From contig NHZP01000052.1 in the NCBI GenBank assembly GCA_003313425.1, positions 1 through 64,000 on the forward strand: a stretch of 64,000 nt of DNA, in the 5' to 3' direction. The notes beneath the pieces were generated by a model that did not search any database, was not told where the DNA came from, and was given only the letters and a program-made list of their open reading frames with translations. The translations under genes were made by a program, and so were the position numbers. Every line of letters begins with the position of its first letter. Position 1 is the first letter of the stretch. Positions 55,068 through 64,000 of the stretch are shown here, one piece after another. This DNA comes from Pseudopyrenochaeta lycopersici (taxonomy: Eukaryota > Ascomycota > Dothideomycetes > Pleosporales > Pseudopyrenochaetaceae).

Positions 55068-58000
55068 TCAGTCATTACTAATTACGTCTACAGATCTATT
55101 AAAATTAAAGTTGCATAGCCATACTCTTCCAGATCCAACACCAATCCCAACGTTCTTCCCGCTCACAGATGAGCAGGCCGCCCGATACTCTGATGGCACC
55201 CAGAGCATGTTTTGGCCGCTAAGCGTGATCCATGTGCTGTCTGAGCTAACGCCTGCGCCCAAATACTGGGGACGCTGATGCTCCGCGATATTCGATATAT
55301 AAGAAACTTCTGTGCTAATAGCAATAGAACCAAAGTCGGTGTAAAGACAGGAGCTGGTGGAATCAAATAATAAGTGATTAAGTATCTTACCAATACTGAG
55401 CGTCAGTAGGCACACGCCGCTGCTGGCGTCCCAGATCTTGACAGTCTTGTCGCCCGACCCTGACGCCAGCCGGGTCGAATCGTGCGAGAAGGCTACAGGG
55501 TCGACCCAGTCGCTATGGCCCTCGAGGGTCTGCAGGCACACGCCGCTGCTGGCGTCCCAGATCTTGACGGTCTTGTCGCCCGACCCTGACGCCAGCCAGG
55601 TCGAGTCGTGCGAGAAGGCTACGGAGATGACCCCGCCGCTATGGCCCTCGAGGGTCTGCAGGCACACGCCGCTGCTGGCGTCCCAGATCTTGACGGTGGT
55701 GTCGTTCGACGCCGACGCCAGCCAGGTCGAGTCGTGCGAGAAGGCCACAGAGATGACCCAGTCGCTATGGCCCTCGAGGGTCTGCAGGCACACGCCGCTG
55801 CTGGCGTCCCAGATCTTGACAGTACTGTAGTTCGACGTCGACGCCAGCCAGGTCGAGTCGTGCGAAAAGGCCACAGAGATGACCCAGTCGCTATTGCACT
55901 CAAGGGTCTGCAGGCACACGCCGCTGCTGACGTCCCAGATCTTGACGGTCTTGTCGCCCGACCCTGACGCCAGCCGGGTCGAGTCGTGCGAGAAGGCCAC
56001 AGAGTCAACCCCATCGTTATGGCCCTCGAGGGTCTGGATGCACGCGCCGCTGCTGGCGTCCCAGATCTTGACAGTCTTGTCGTCCGACCCTGACGCCAGC
56101 CGGGTCGAATCGTGCGAGAAGGTCACAGAGTCGACCCCATCGCTATGGCCCTCGAGGGTCTGCAGGCACACGCCGCTGCTGGCGTCCCAGATCTTGACAG
56201 TCTTGTCGCCCGACCCTGACGCCAGCCAGGTCGAGTCGTGCGAGAAGGCCACAGAGTCAACCCCATCGCTATGGCCCTCAAGGGTCTGGATGCACACGCC
56301 GCTGCTGGCGTCCCAGATCTTGACAGTCTTGTCGCCCGACCCCGACGCCAGCCGGGTCGAGTTGTGCGAGAAAGCTACGCAGATGACCCTGCTACTATGG
56401 CCCTCGAGGGTCTGGAGGCACACGCCGCTGCTGGCGTCCCAGATCTTGACAGTCTTGTCGCCCGACCCCGACGCCAGCCGGGTCGAATCGTGCGAGAAGG
56501 CCACAGAGATAACCCCGCCGCTATGGCCCTCAAGGGTCTGCAGGCACACGCCGCTGCTGGCGTCCCAGATCTTGACGGTGCTATCGTTCGACCCCGACGC
56601 CAGCCAGGTCGAGTCGTGCGAGAAGGTTACGGAGATGACCCCGCCGCTATGGCCCTCAAGGGTCTGGAGGCACACGCCGCTGCTGGCGTCCCAGATCTTG
56701 ACAGTCTTGTCGCCCGACCCCGACGCCAGCCGGGTCGAATCGTGCGAGAAGGCCACAGAGATAACCCCGCCGCTATGGCCCTCAAGGGTCTGCAGGCACA
56801 CGCCGCTGCTGGCGTCCCAGATCTTGACGGTGCTATCGTTCGACCCCGACGCCAGCCAGGTCGAGTCGTGCGAGAAGGCCACAGAGATGACCCCCCCGCT
56901 ATGGCCCTCGAGGGTCTGGATGCACACGCCGCTGCTGGCGTCCCAGATCTTGACGGTCTTGTCGCCCGACCCTGACGCCAGCCAGGTCGAGTCGTGCGAA
57001 AAGGATACGGAGTTGACCCAGCGGCTATGGCCCTCGAGGGTCTGCAGGCAAGCACTCCAGCTGTCTCCTATAGCTGGCTTGATACTGATCCATTTTGGTT
57101 CTTCGTGCTGGAACAGTCTTCTCATTAAGCTTCCTGTCGGACTGAATAGTAGCGCAGATGCATATGCTTGAAGAGGGCTACTCTCAATTGCCCCTTTATG
57201 ATACATAATGAATCGACGTGCATCATCAACAGACTTAGTAGTTCTAGTTGCATCTCCTCTTTTCTAGCTTATATTAGTATGTTAAAAATCTAACTACCTT
57301 TTTTTATAAGACATACCTCGACCAGCGACCATAGTTTCGCCATAGAGACTACACCCTTCGGCATACTCTTACACAAACTAAGCCCTTCCAGCCAATAGAG
57401 GTATTTCTCCCTTAGGAACACATCAACAACGCCTCCGTCCTGCAGACTATCCACGTAGATCCCTGAAGACTCGAGACTCGAGTCGCATAGATGGTCGACC
57501 CAGTAGATGCACGAGTAGCGCGATGCTGCTAAAGGATCCGGGTCTGGCTGTTTAACGCCTTCAATAGGGTATCCTAACGCCTTTAAGCCGTACATATCTC
57601 GCTGTAAGGTCCTGGACAGAATTTCGAGTGATCTAACAAAGATGCTGTGATGGGCTTTGCCCCTCCCAGATGGGAATAATTCTTTAGCTGCCCTAGTAAG
57701 AAGAAAGTCCTTAGCTGACTGATGCACGAAATAGACAGTCTCTTCTCGCAGAGTAAGGATCGAGCCGCAAAGGCTGATGATCTCCCGTAACTCTGAGTCG
57801 TTGGCTATGCCATTGAGCTGTTGGACAAGGGCCAGCTCCTCTAACGTGATTGGCCGGTACACGAGCGCGATCGACGCCAACAGCTGCTTGCAAAGTTCAG
57901 CATCGTCCGACATGCTGATCTGCTGCATCATCCGCTCGTATAGGGCATCTAGTCCGGAAGGGAACATCTTGAGCTTCTTCATTATGTTCCGTTTCGACGT

Positions 58001-59611
58001 CGCTTGAAGGTCTTGACATACTAGCGCTACCCAGAGAAACGTGTCGTTCGCATTTGACACTAAATGCTCTAGCACGGCGCCATGGGTCCGCTTGTCGTAG
58101 TTCTCCAATTGCGCTAGCTGCGATACCCTTTGTTTAATGAAGATCCGGACGGCCGTCGACACAGACTCTGCATTCAGCTCCAGGCTCAGCCTCACCTGGT
58201 GACCTACCCGCAGTAGCCGCTTCTCAATGTCCGGCCAGTTGCGGCTGGAGACGATCCACTTAACGCGGGAAGACGTAGATGACTGTTTTGCAACAAAGTC
58301 GAGCAGCTTCGGTAAGTCAGCAACGCACTCATCTAGCGCGTCGATGATCAGGTATGTAGTATTAAGGCTCAGGTCTCGCAGCACGTCAGCAAAGGTCTCT
58401 ATCAAGGCAACGCAAGCATTAGCATCCTCAAACATAGTTTTGCCCGCCTGATCGTACTTCTTGCGAACGTGCGAGACGAGCGACGGCTGCTGACTAACAA
58501 GCAAGTACAACAGGCCTCGCAGCACGGCTGTGGCGCTGTTGATGCGCGAGTCGGTGGCCTGGCAGAAGAAGTAGGACACAAGGTCCGTCTTAGCTATCGA
58601 CTTCTGTAGCTCGTTAATAATGCCACAGAGCAGCATCGTCTTGCCCTTGCCAGGGTCGCCTTTGATCCATAGCAGTCGGCTCTGCGGGTCCTTATGCCAT
58701 TGCTGAAAGTTGGTATCGTTAAGGACCCAGCGGTACGAGTCTTCTAGCAGGCCGCCCTTAGTATCCTCAATGCGCTTCTTATCATCACGCGGATCTGAAA
58801 TGCGTATGTCTTGAGTACATTTTCTCAGCTCGTGTATTTCGTCATAAAGCCTTCTGAACGCTCCTGCTGCCCCTTCGCCATACACAGGGGCTAGAGAGAT
58901 ATCAAAAATGCCTAGCAGCGAGTACGCTCCATCTTCTTCATATTTAGTCTCTCGGTGTTCTTTCCAAGATAATCGCTCGTTAATGCTGAACTGAGATAGA
59001 CGGACTCCTTGCAGCGCTAAATGCGGGATGCCTGTGATTTCGTGGATTAGTTGTGTAAGAGATGTCTTGTGGCCAAGCTTCTTCTGTTCTCGAGAGAAGA
59101 ACTCAACCGAGCTTGGGGCAAGAAGCTCTTGGAGCGTCCACCCGCGGGTGAACCATCTGCTTTTCCGGAAATCTGATTCCCATAGCGGCGGATGGGACAG
59201 CTCGTCCCTTCTGGTGAGAGGGCTAGAGACATCGGACAAGTAGACGTAGCATCGCGCTGCGTTGCGGTACCACCGAAACATAGACTTGATAGCATGCGAG
59301 AGCTCAGCCTTGTTTGCTTTGTTAATACAACACGTGTCGATCCAGAAGTATTGTAAGCCGTCTTGCAGTGCCTGTTCCCTACAGAAGCGAATCTTCTTGT
59401 ACCCAGGCTTCGTCTTGCTATTGCCATTCGCTAGGTCTTCGAAGGTGACCTCCTCCGCATCCGCTCCCCATGTATGAGAGAGTATCGCATAGGGAGGGAC
59501 GCTGTCCTCGCTAACTACATTGGTGGTAAGACTAGAATCGCCATCGTTACTACATCGCAAAAGACGCATCGTTTCGTATAGAGGTGCGGTGGGCGCATGA
59601 GGTAGGAACAA
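55068..59611 (-). CDS. HET-NACHT-WD40 NLR receptor (HNWD family, HET-E/HET-D-like)
   Basis: Exons 59,611-57,317 and 57,263-55,068 (53-nt intron, phase 0) encode 1,496 aa, or 1,482 from the more typical start at Met15 ('MRLLRC'). The N-terminal HET domain has 'YAILSHTWG' (41-49) and 'WIDTCCINK'. NACHT has Walker A 'GDPGKGKT' (318-325) and Walker B 'LIIDALDEC' (421-429). Thirteen 42-residue WD40 repeats occupy residues 837-1,382, followed by a 114-aa tail. In this STAND family the WD repeats sense a partner allele product, NACHT oligomerises on NTP binding, and the HET domain triggers incompatibility cell death (knowledge from Podospora HET-D/E/R). Both domains and the P-loop look intact, so the gene appears functional. 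Confidence 0.95.
55413..57050 (-). repeat. Thirteen 126-bp WD40-encoding tandem repeats
   Basis: The array is exactly 1,638 bp (13 x 126) with very high identity between units. Repeat n begins at 57,050-126(n-1). Each unit reads CLQTLEGHS..V.SVAFSHDST (part) and ends KIWDASSGV. Differences cluster at the residues after GHS (RWVN, GGVI, SRVI, DGVD, DWVI, DWVD), at the W/R before LAS, and at the GSGDK/GSNDS/GSDDK/ASNDT turn. Repeat 10 is the most diverged (CNS, STSNYS). Confidence 0.97.
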
Positions 59612-61788
59612 GGCATGGAAGGCTCAACGTGGCAGCCTACTGAGGAGAGACTGCGGCAACTGTCTCAGCGATCAAGGTCAGCAAAAGGAGAAGAAAGCGG
59701 AGCGCTGCACCGCACGAAAAATTGCATCGGAAAGCTGGACACTATGACAGTGCTGCAAGCTCAACCTGGTGTTCTTTGCCATGTTCTTGGTATGGTGAAG
59801 GTGTCGGAACAGGCTGCGCGGGGGTAGATGCGGCTGGTTGCACAGCCCCACAATGTGAGTGGCAAGGCAGATGTGCAGCCACTGGTTTTCAGTGTCTGGA
59901 TGTTGAGAAACGGGGGAACATCTTAGCGACGCCAGCAAGGAGGGCCGACCCGCTCCTGCTACAGGGTTGTCATGATCATCTGGAATGGATGGCATTGCGA
60001 AGAGACATTAGGACCATTTCCGGTAATAGAGGACATCATGCAGCCCTAGATAGCGTAGTGGCTTGCCAAGCATAGCCACCATCACAGCTCTGCCAGCACT
60101 TATCCCTCACGAACATGAGCAATCCAAGACTCCGCACCTCTCCACGGCGCTAACGATTGCAGTGCTCATGCAAGAGCCTTTCTACCTTCGTATACGCTTG
60201 CAACGACGGCGTTTTGCTTGTAGCGCTCGGTTGAACCCACTTGCTAAAGCGCAGGCTTCAATTTCCAGGTCCGCCGCACTCCATCTTAGCTTGTATCCTT
60301 CCTATCATATTGTATTCCCCTTTTAACGAGCCGCCTAGAGCTCGGCTGCTGCTTGGTCGAAGAATCGGCGCTGGTAGACTTAAGAAGCATGTGGACGTGG
60401 TGGGGCTTAATTAGGTATTTTGTTTAGTTAGCAGAGAGAACAACAGTGGGTTCCGGAGCTTAGGGCGTCGTAATAGTATGTGTCTATGTTAGAAAGTGGG
60501 TATCGCTGTGCATTAGACCGCGTCTCGAAACGTACAATAAGATGGCTAGTTTCGACGCTGGAAATGCGTTAGCTAGACTGACAAGCGCCGTTGCCCTGAG
60601 GGTCCTTGGCACTGCTCCCAATCCTGAGTCAGATTAGTAATGTTCTGAGCCCTTGTGCAAATCTCGCATTAGCCTAGATCGATGGTTCGCTTCCGCTGGA
60701 AGTACTAATCGAGGGGGTAGCGCTGCATGAAATTGCGCCCCGCAGCGCGCATAGGGCTGATGATGCCTTCCTGGTATTAGATGTAGGTTGTGCGGCTAGG
60801 GTAAGGCTATTCTACAAAAAACGGAGCGAGAAAGGCTTAATGTTGGCGCTGTGGGGAGGGAAGCCTATTATACCACGACACAAGGCGCTGTACAAATTAT
60901 GCGCAGAGGCGATGATGCGAAGGTAAGTTTTAGGTAAAGTAGATTGTAGACATTTCGAGTTAGCTACGGCAGATTATTTTCGTAGAATTATAGCAATATT
61001 TGTTGTGCGCATAAGCTTTCCGGTCGCTGAAAGTTAAAGTACCCCTCATTTGTCTCGCCACACAGTGTGTCTCGCTACGCAGTGAGGCACGTTATCTATT
61101 AAACAAGGGAATGCTCTTTAACAGGGTCTAGCTTGCGCTTCTGGCGATTGCGCGTGGACTAAGGTAGGCTACCTTGGAGGCGACATCGAAGGGTAGTACG
61201 AGGGACAGCAAATAGCGCAGCTGCAGAGGAAACTCGAGAAATCTGGTTTTTATGAAGAGCTGCTAGAGCAGGCTTAATTCAACCTTCTTGGTTAGCTATT
61301 GAGAGACGTTGTTGAGAGGCTGTTGCTGTTTGAACGCGCTGACACGCGTCGACTTTTGGTGGGGCTGGCCGCTGACTGGTTTTGGTCACTGACTGGTAGA
61401 ATACGTTAGTTAAGCTTTAGGCTTAGCTGCGGCGCTTATAGGTCTGCGCGGTTTGTGGGAAGGGCTCTGATAGGTGGATAGACTAGAACTTGGACTAGAA
61501 CCTGGGCCAGGACTACGAGGCAGGAGCAGAGGCAGGAGCAGAGGCAGGAGGTAGATAATTCAATAGTCTGTCCTAGGATAAAACCACAACTATACTATAG
61601 CTTCCTAAGTAAGATAGGACTACGCCCGTACTACGGCTACGCTCCGTAGAGGATTCGATTTTGGCCCGTGCCTTGCGTAGCGTAGGTCAATCTCAGAGCG
61701 TAGCGTAACCAGAGGAGGGCCAACCGTACCGTACTACGTACTCTTGGAAGCCTTGAAATTCCGAGAACTTATGTATATGTATATAGTG
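59612..61788. other. Repeat-rich intergenic region upstream of the NLR gene
   Basis: 2,177 bp. It holds the right copy of the 29-nt inverted repeat (59,941-59,969), partly RIP-like sequence with few genes possible (60,340-61,500), a 12-nt GA-rich microsatellite ('aggcaggagcag' units, 61,517-61,551), and 'cgtagcgtag' and 'gtaccgtactacgta' motifs near 61,680-61,742. I found no transposase. It is likely decayed transposon DNA plus the NLR promoter next to 59,612. Confidence 0.5.
59941..59969 (-). repeat. Right copy of the 29-nt inverted repeat flanking the NLR gene
   Basis: Reverse complement of 54,811-54,839 with two transitions; 330 bp upstream of the NLR start codon. Confidence 0.7.
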
Positions 61789-64000
61789 TTACGAGAAGCT
61801 GCCCCTGATCTCCCCTTGGATCCAACCTTCGGATTTGTTCGAATCAAACCAATGCCAATGATTGATCCACCAGTATCCATCCGTCGAATGTGGGTCCTTC
61901 ATTCTCTCAAACATCCGGCGCATTGATGTGATGCGACGGAGCTTTTTCCACTCGTTTTCATCTAGAAAACCTCGAGCATAGTCGAGGATGAGAGCTGCAA
62001 TCCCTGCTGCTATCGGTGCTGCACAAGATGTCCCGCTCATCAGCTTATGATCCTCACTGCCTTGTAGCTGCGGTGGCCACGCCGACTTAACACACTCGCC
62101 AAGGACCATAATCCTCATACTGTCCTGTGGACTCGGCGTGAAGGTCGAGTGGTCTCCATCGCCGTCGGCAGAATGCACGCAAATAACGTTGCTATCATTT
62201 GCCGGCCACGCAACTCCACCCGGACGGTTTTTCCCATCATTAGAAGCTGCTGCAAACATGAGAACTCTGTGATACGCTGCGTGCTGAATTGCTGCGTCGA
62301 GTTCTTCATGTTCTTCTCCAAAGCCAAAGGACATTACAATGATATCAACCTTCCACTCGTCTACAGCATGTTTGATGGCCTAGACACAGTCAACTATAAG
62401 CTTAAATCAACTTGCGACATGCTCACTTTTGCGATTGTGCCTGCCGAGCTTTTAGTTGGTTTCCTCCTAAAAACTCTGCCAACGTAGATAGCTGCATTTG
62501 GTGCAATCTTCCTAAGGAGAATTGCGAGATGTGTGCCATGACCTGATTGGTCCTTCCAATCTGTCTCATTGTCGACCCAGTCCTGGTACATTATCCCAGG
62601 TTCATTATCATAAATATCCTTGTTGTCTTGGGAGAGTTGAATGCCGCTATCCAAAATAGCGATTCGAACCCTTTGCGCATTCGATTTGGTTGGGCTTCGC
62701 AAGTCGGCCACACGAGCGAGGGCATCGTTATGCCAATCGAACCATTTTTGCGCTGCTGTGACCCTACCCATGTTTAATCAAGACATCTATGAACAAGAAG
62801 ATAAGACTGTAGGTTCGCTTACTTCTTTTGGTCCACAATTTCTTCTCGATCTCGATATATACAAGCTTCGCGGCGCTCGGCGAAAGATGCTGCATCAGCA
62901 CTTTCATGCGCGGATTGCACATGGGCCTTTGAGTTGACTTTATTGACTGAAAACGTTAGCATAAATAGCTGCATGTATCATGAGATATGGGATCTATACC
63001 TTTATTGTTGATTTGAACGTTCCTCTCAATTGATACAGTCGACCGGCGACTTAGACTGTTCAAGCCGCTGATGTCTTCAAGGCCCTCTCTTTCGACATCT
63101 GGAACCAGAGACTTGTGGAGCTCATCCAAGGAGACTTTATATCCATGCTCAAGCTCATACGCCAAAGGCCATACGATGCAAGATAAGATGTAGTGTCGGA
63201 TGGGGCCCTCTTCCGACAAGTGGTTGCTTGGGAAATTGGGAGGTGGTTCAAGCTTCAAACAGGCACGAATGGCCTTACCTAGACCAGTGGGTAATCTTTT
63301 TGTGCCCCTATGTCGGTCTTCTCTTTCTAAAACTTTGAGGAGCCGCAACGCTTCGCCGTTGTCTTTGTTACACTGTTTCCATGAATTTTCTTCTTCGGTC
63401 CTTCTAAATCTAGTACCAGTGGCTATCTCAAGAAATATAATTCCTAAAGCTAAAATTGCGGGATGGGTATGGAATTGCATATGATGCGTTGGGTCTTTCG
63501 GCTTGTTGCAGTTTTGTAAGTCCACGGAAACGTAGGGGAATGTCAGCATTGGTGTTGTCGAAGTGTTTGACCGACGAACAAAGTATACCATGCTGCTGCG
63601 CCACTCCAGCTGTAACCAAGAACTTGGATAGAGATAGAGCATTGAGTTAGCGAGAATATAGCATAAGATTAATTGTTCCCGCGGATTGCACTTCGCGATG
63701 TAAGAAACCTCGATCCCATCTCCTAAAAGTTGTTGAAGAGGCTCCATAGTTGTATGATAATTGATTCGTTCAAGTAGTTTTGGTTTGAGGTGCCAGAACT
63801 TCTCATTCTCGATTAAGAAGTCGACTTGCGACGTCTCGTCACTATCACGTAGATACTGACAGAGGTTCTGGTTGACGAGCTCCCGTAATTCTGGGACATT
63901 CCCACTGAATCTAGAATAATATCAAGATCTGTAAATGATTGAGAGCATATTCAACAAGCGACCTACGTTGGATTTTTTATCTCCACATTCGTTACTTTCC
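61789..64000 (-). CDS. DUF7580-like / subtilisin-like serine protease (S8), 5' end beyond window
   Basis: Minus-strand exons: partial 64,000-63,967, then 63,910-63,000, 62,946-62,823, 62,763-62,427 and 62,379-61,789. All junctions are in phase, giving over 650 aa with the start off-window. The N-terminal part resembles fungal DUF7580 ('REQLILCYILANSMLYLYPSSWL' region, 'PYVSVDL', 'HPAILALGIIFLEIATG'). The C-terminal peptidase S8 domain has the full triad: Asp in 'IAILDSGI', His in 'GHGTH', Ser in 'SGTSCAAP', plus the oxyanion-type 'AASNDG'. No signal peptide or propeptide is seen in this part, so an intracellular protease is likely. In fungi such proteins (HET-Q2 type) can cleave gasdermin-like partners to trigger cell death. 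That role here is inference. Confidence 0.9.

Noticed and set aside
55438..57171. Long plus-strand open frames of 130-430 codons across the WD40 region
   Set aside because: They are antisense shadows of the 126-bp repeats, whose length is a multiple of three. The minus-strand WD40 frame explains the conservation.

Overview
The window looks like a chromosome segment of a filamentous ascomycete (Pezizomycotina, probably a dothideomycete; the class is inference). Supporting signs are short 45-90 nt spliceosomal introns in nearly every gene, fungal-specific families (Zn2Cys6 regulator, HET-NACHT-WD40 receptor, DUF7580-like/subtilisin protein), and a left third full of transposons carrying the signature of repeat-induced point mutation (RIP).

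Region 1 (1-11,000): a nested transposon graveyard. A Ty3/gypsy element on the minus strand (1-2,969, cut by the window edge) sits inside a second minus-strand Ty3/gypsy element (2,970-8,753). Then come an AT-rich tandem repeat and a Fot1/pogo-type DNA transposon (about 9,000-10,468) that has lost its catalytic core. CA and TG dinucleotides are almost absent and CAG/CAA codons have become TAG/TAA.

Region 2 (11,202-16,628): a structurally complete Ty1/copia element with two identical 123-bp LTRs and a perfect 5-bp target duplication (CTATC). Its interior is RIP-mutated, but its ends and flanks are not.

Region 3 (17,934-25,721): a small catabolic or secondary-metabolism-like cluster: cupin (-), fumarylacetoacetase (+), MFS transporter (-) and Zn2Cys6 transcription factor (+).

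Region 4 (26,096-32,681): a possible polysaccharide locus. A chitin-synthase-like family 2 glycosyltransferase (-) is divergent from a UDP-sugar 6-dehydrogenase (+) whose motifs resemble the UDP-HexNAc subfamily, followed by a chitin deacetylase with a CBM18 module (+). Together they could make an amino or uronic polysaccharide of the wall or capsule.

Region 5 (33,813-53,133): mixed genes: an F-box-like protein with a frame problem, a secreted GH27 alpha-galactosidase, two large membrane proteins, a small GPI-anchored-like protein, the housekeeping pair Bfr2/AATF and Ind1/NUBPL sharing a 155-bp divergent promoter, a secreted CE1-type esterase, and a conserved unknown.

Region 6 (53,440-64,000): a candidate fungal allorecognition / regulated-cell-death island. 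It has a 275-aa protein that I tentatively compare with gasdermin-type pore formers, a HET-NACHT-WD40 receptor with exactly thirteen 126-bp WD repeats, and a DUF7580-like/subtilisin (S8) protease with an intact catalytic triad that runs off the right edge. Repeat-derived DNA surrounds the receptor gene. All functional links between these genes are inferred from context.
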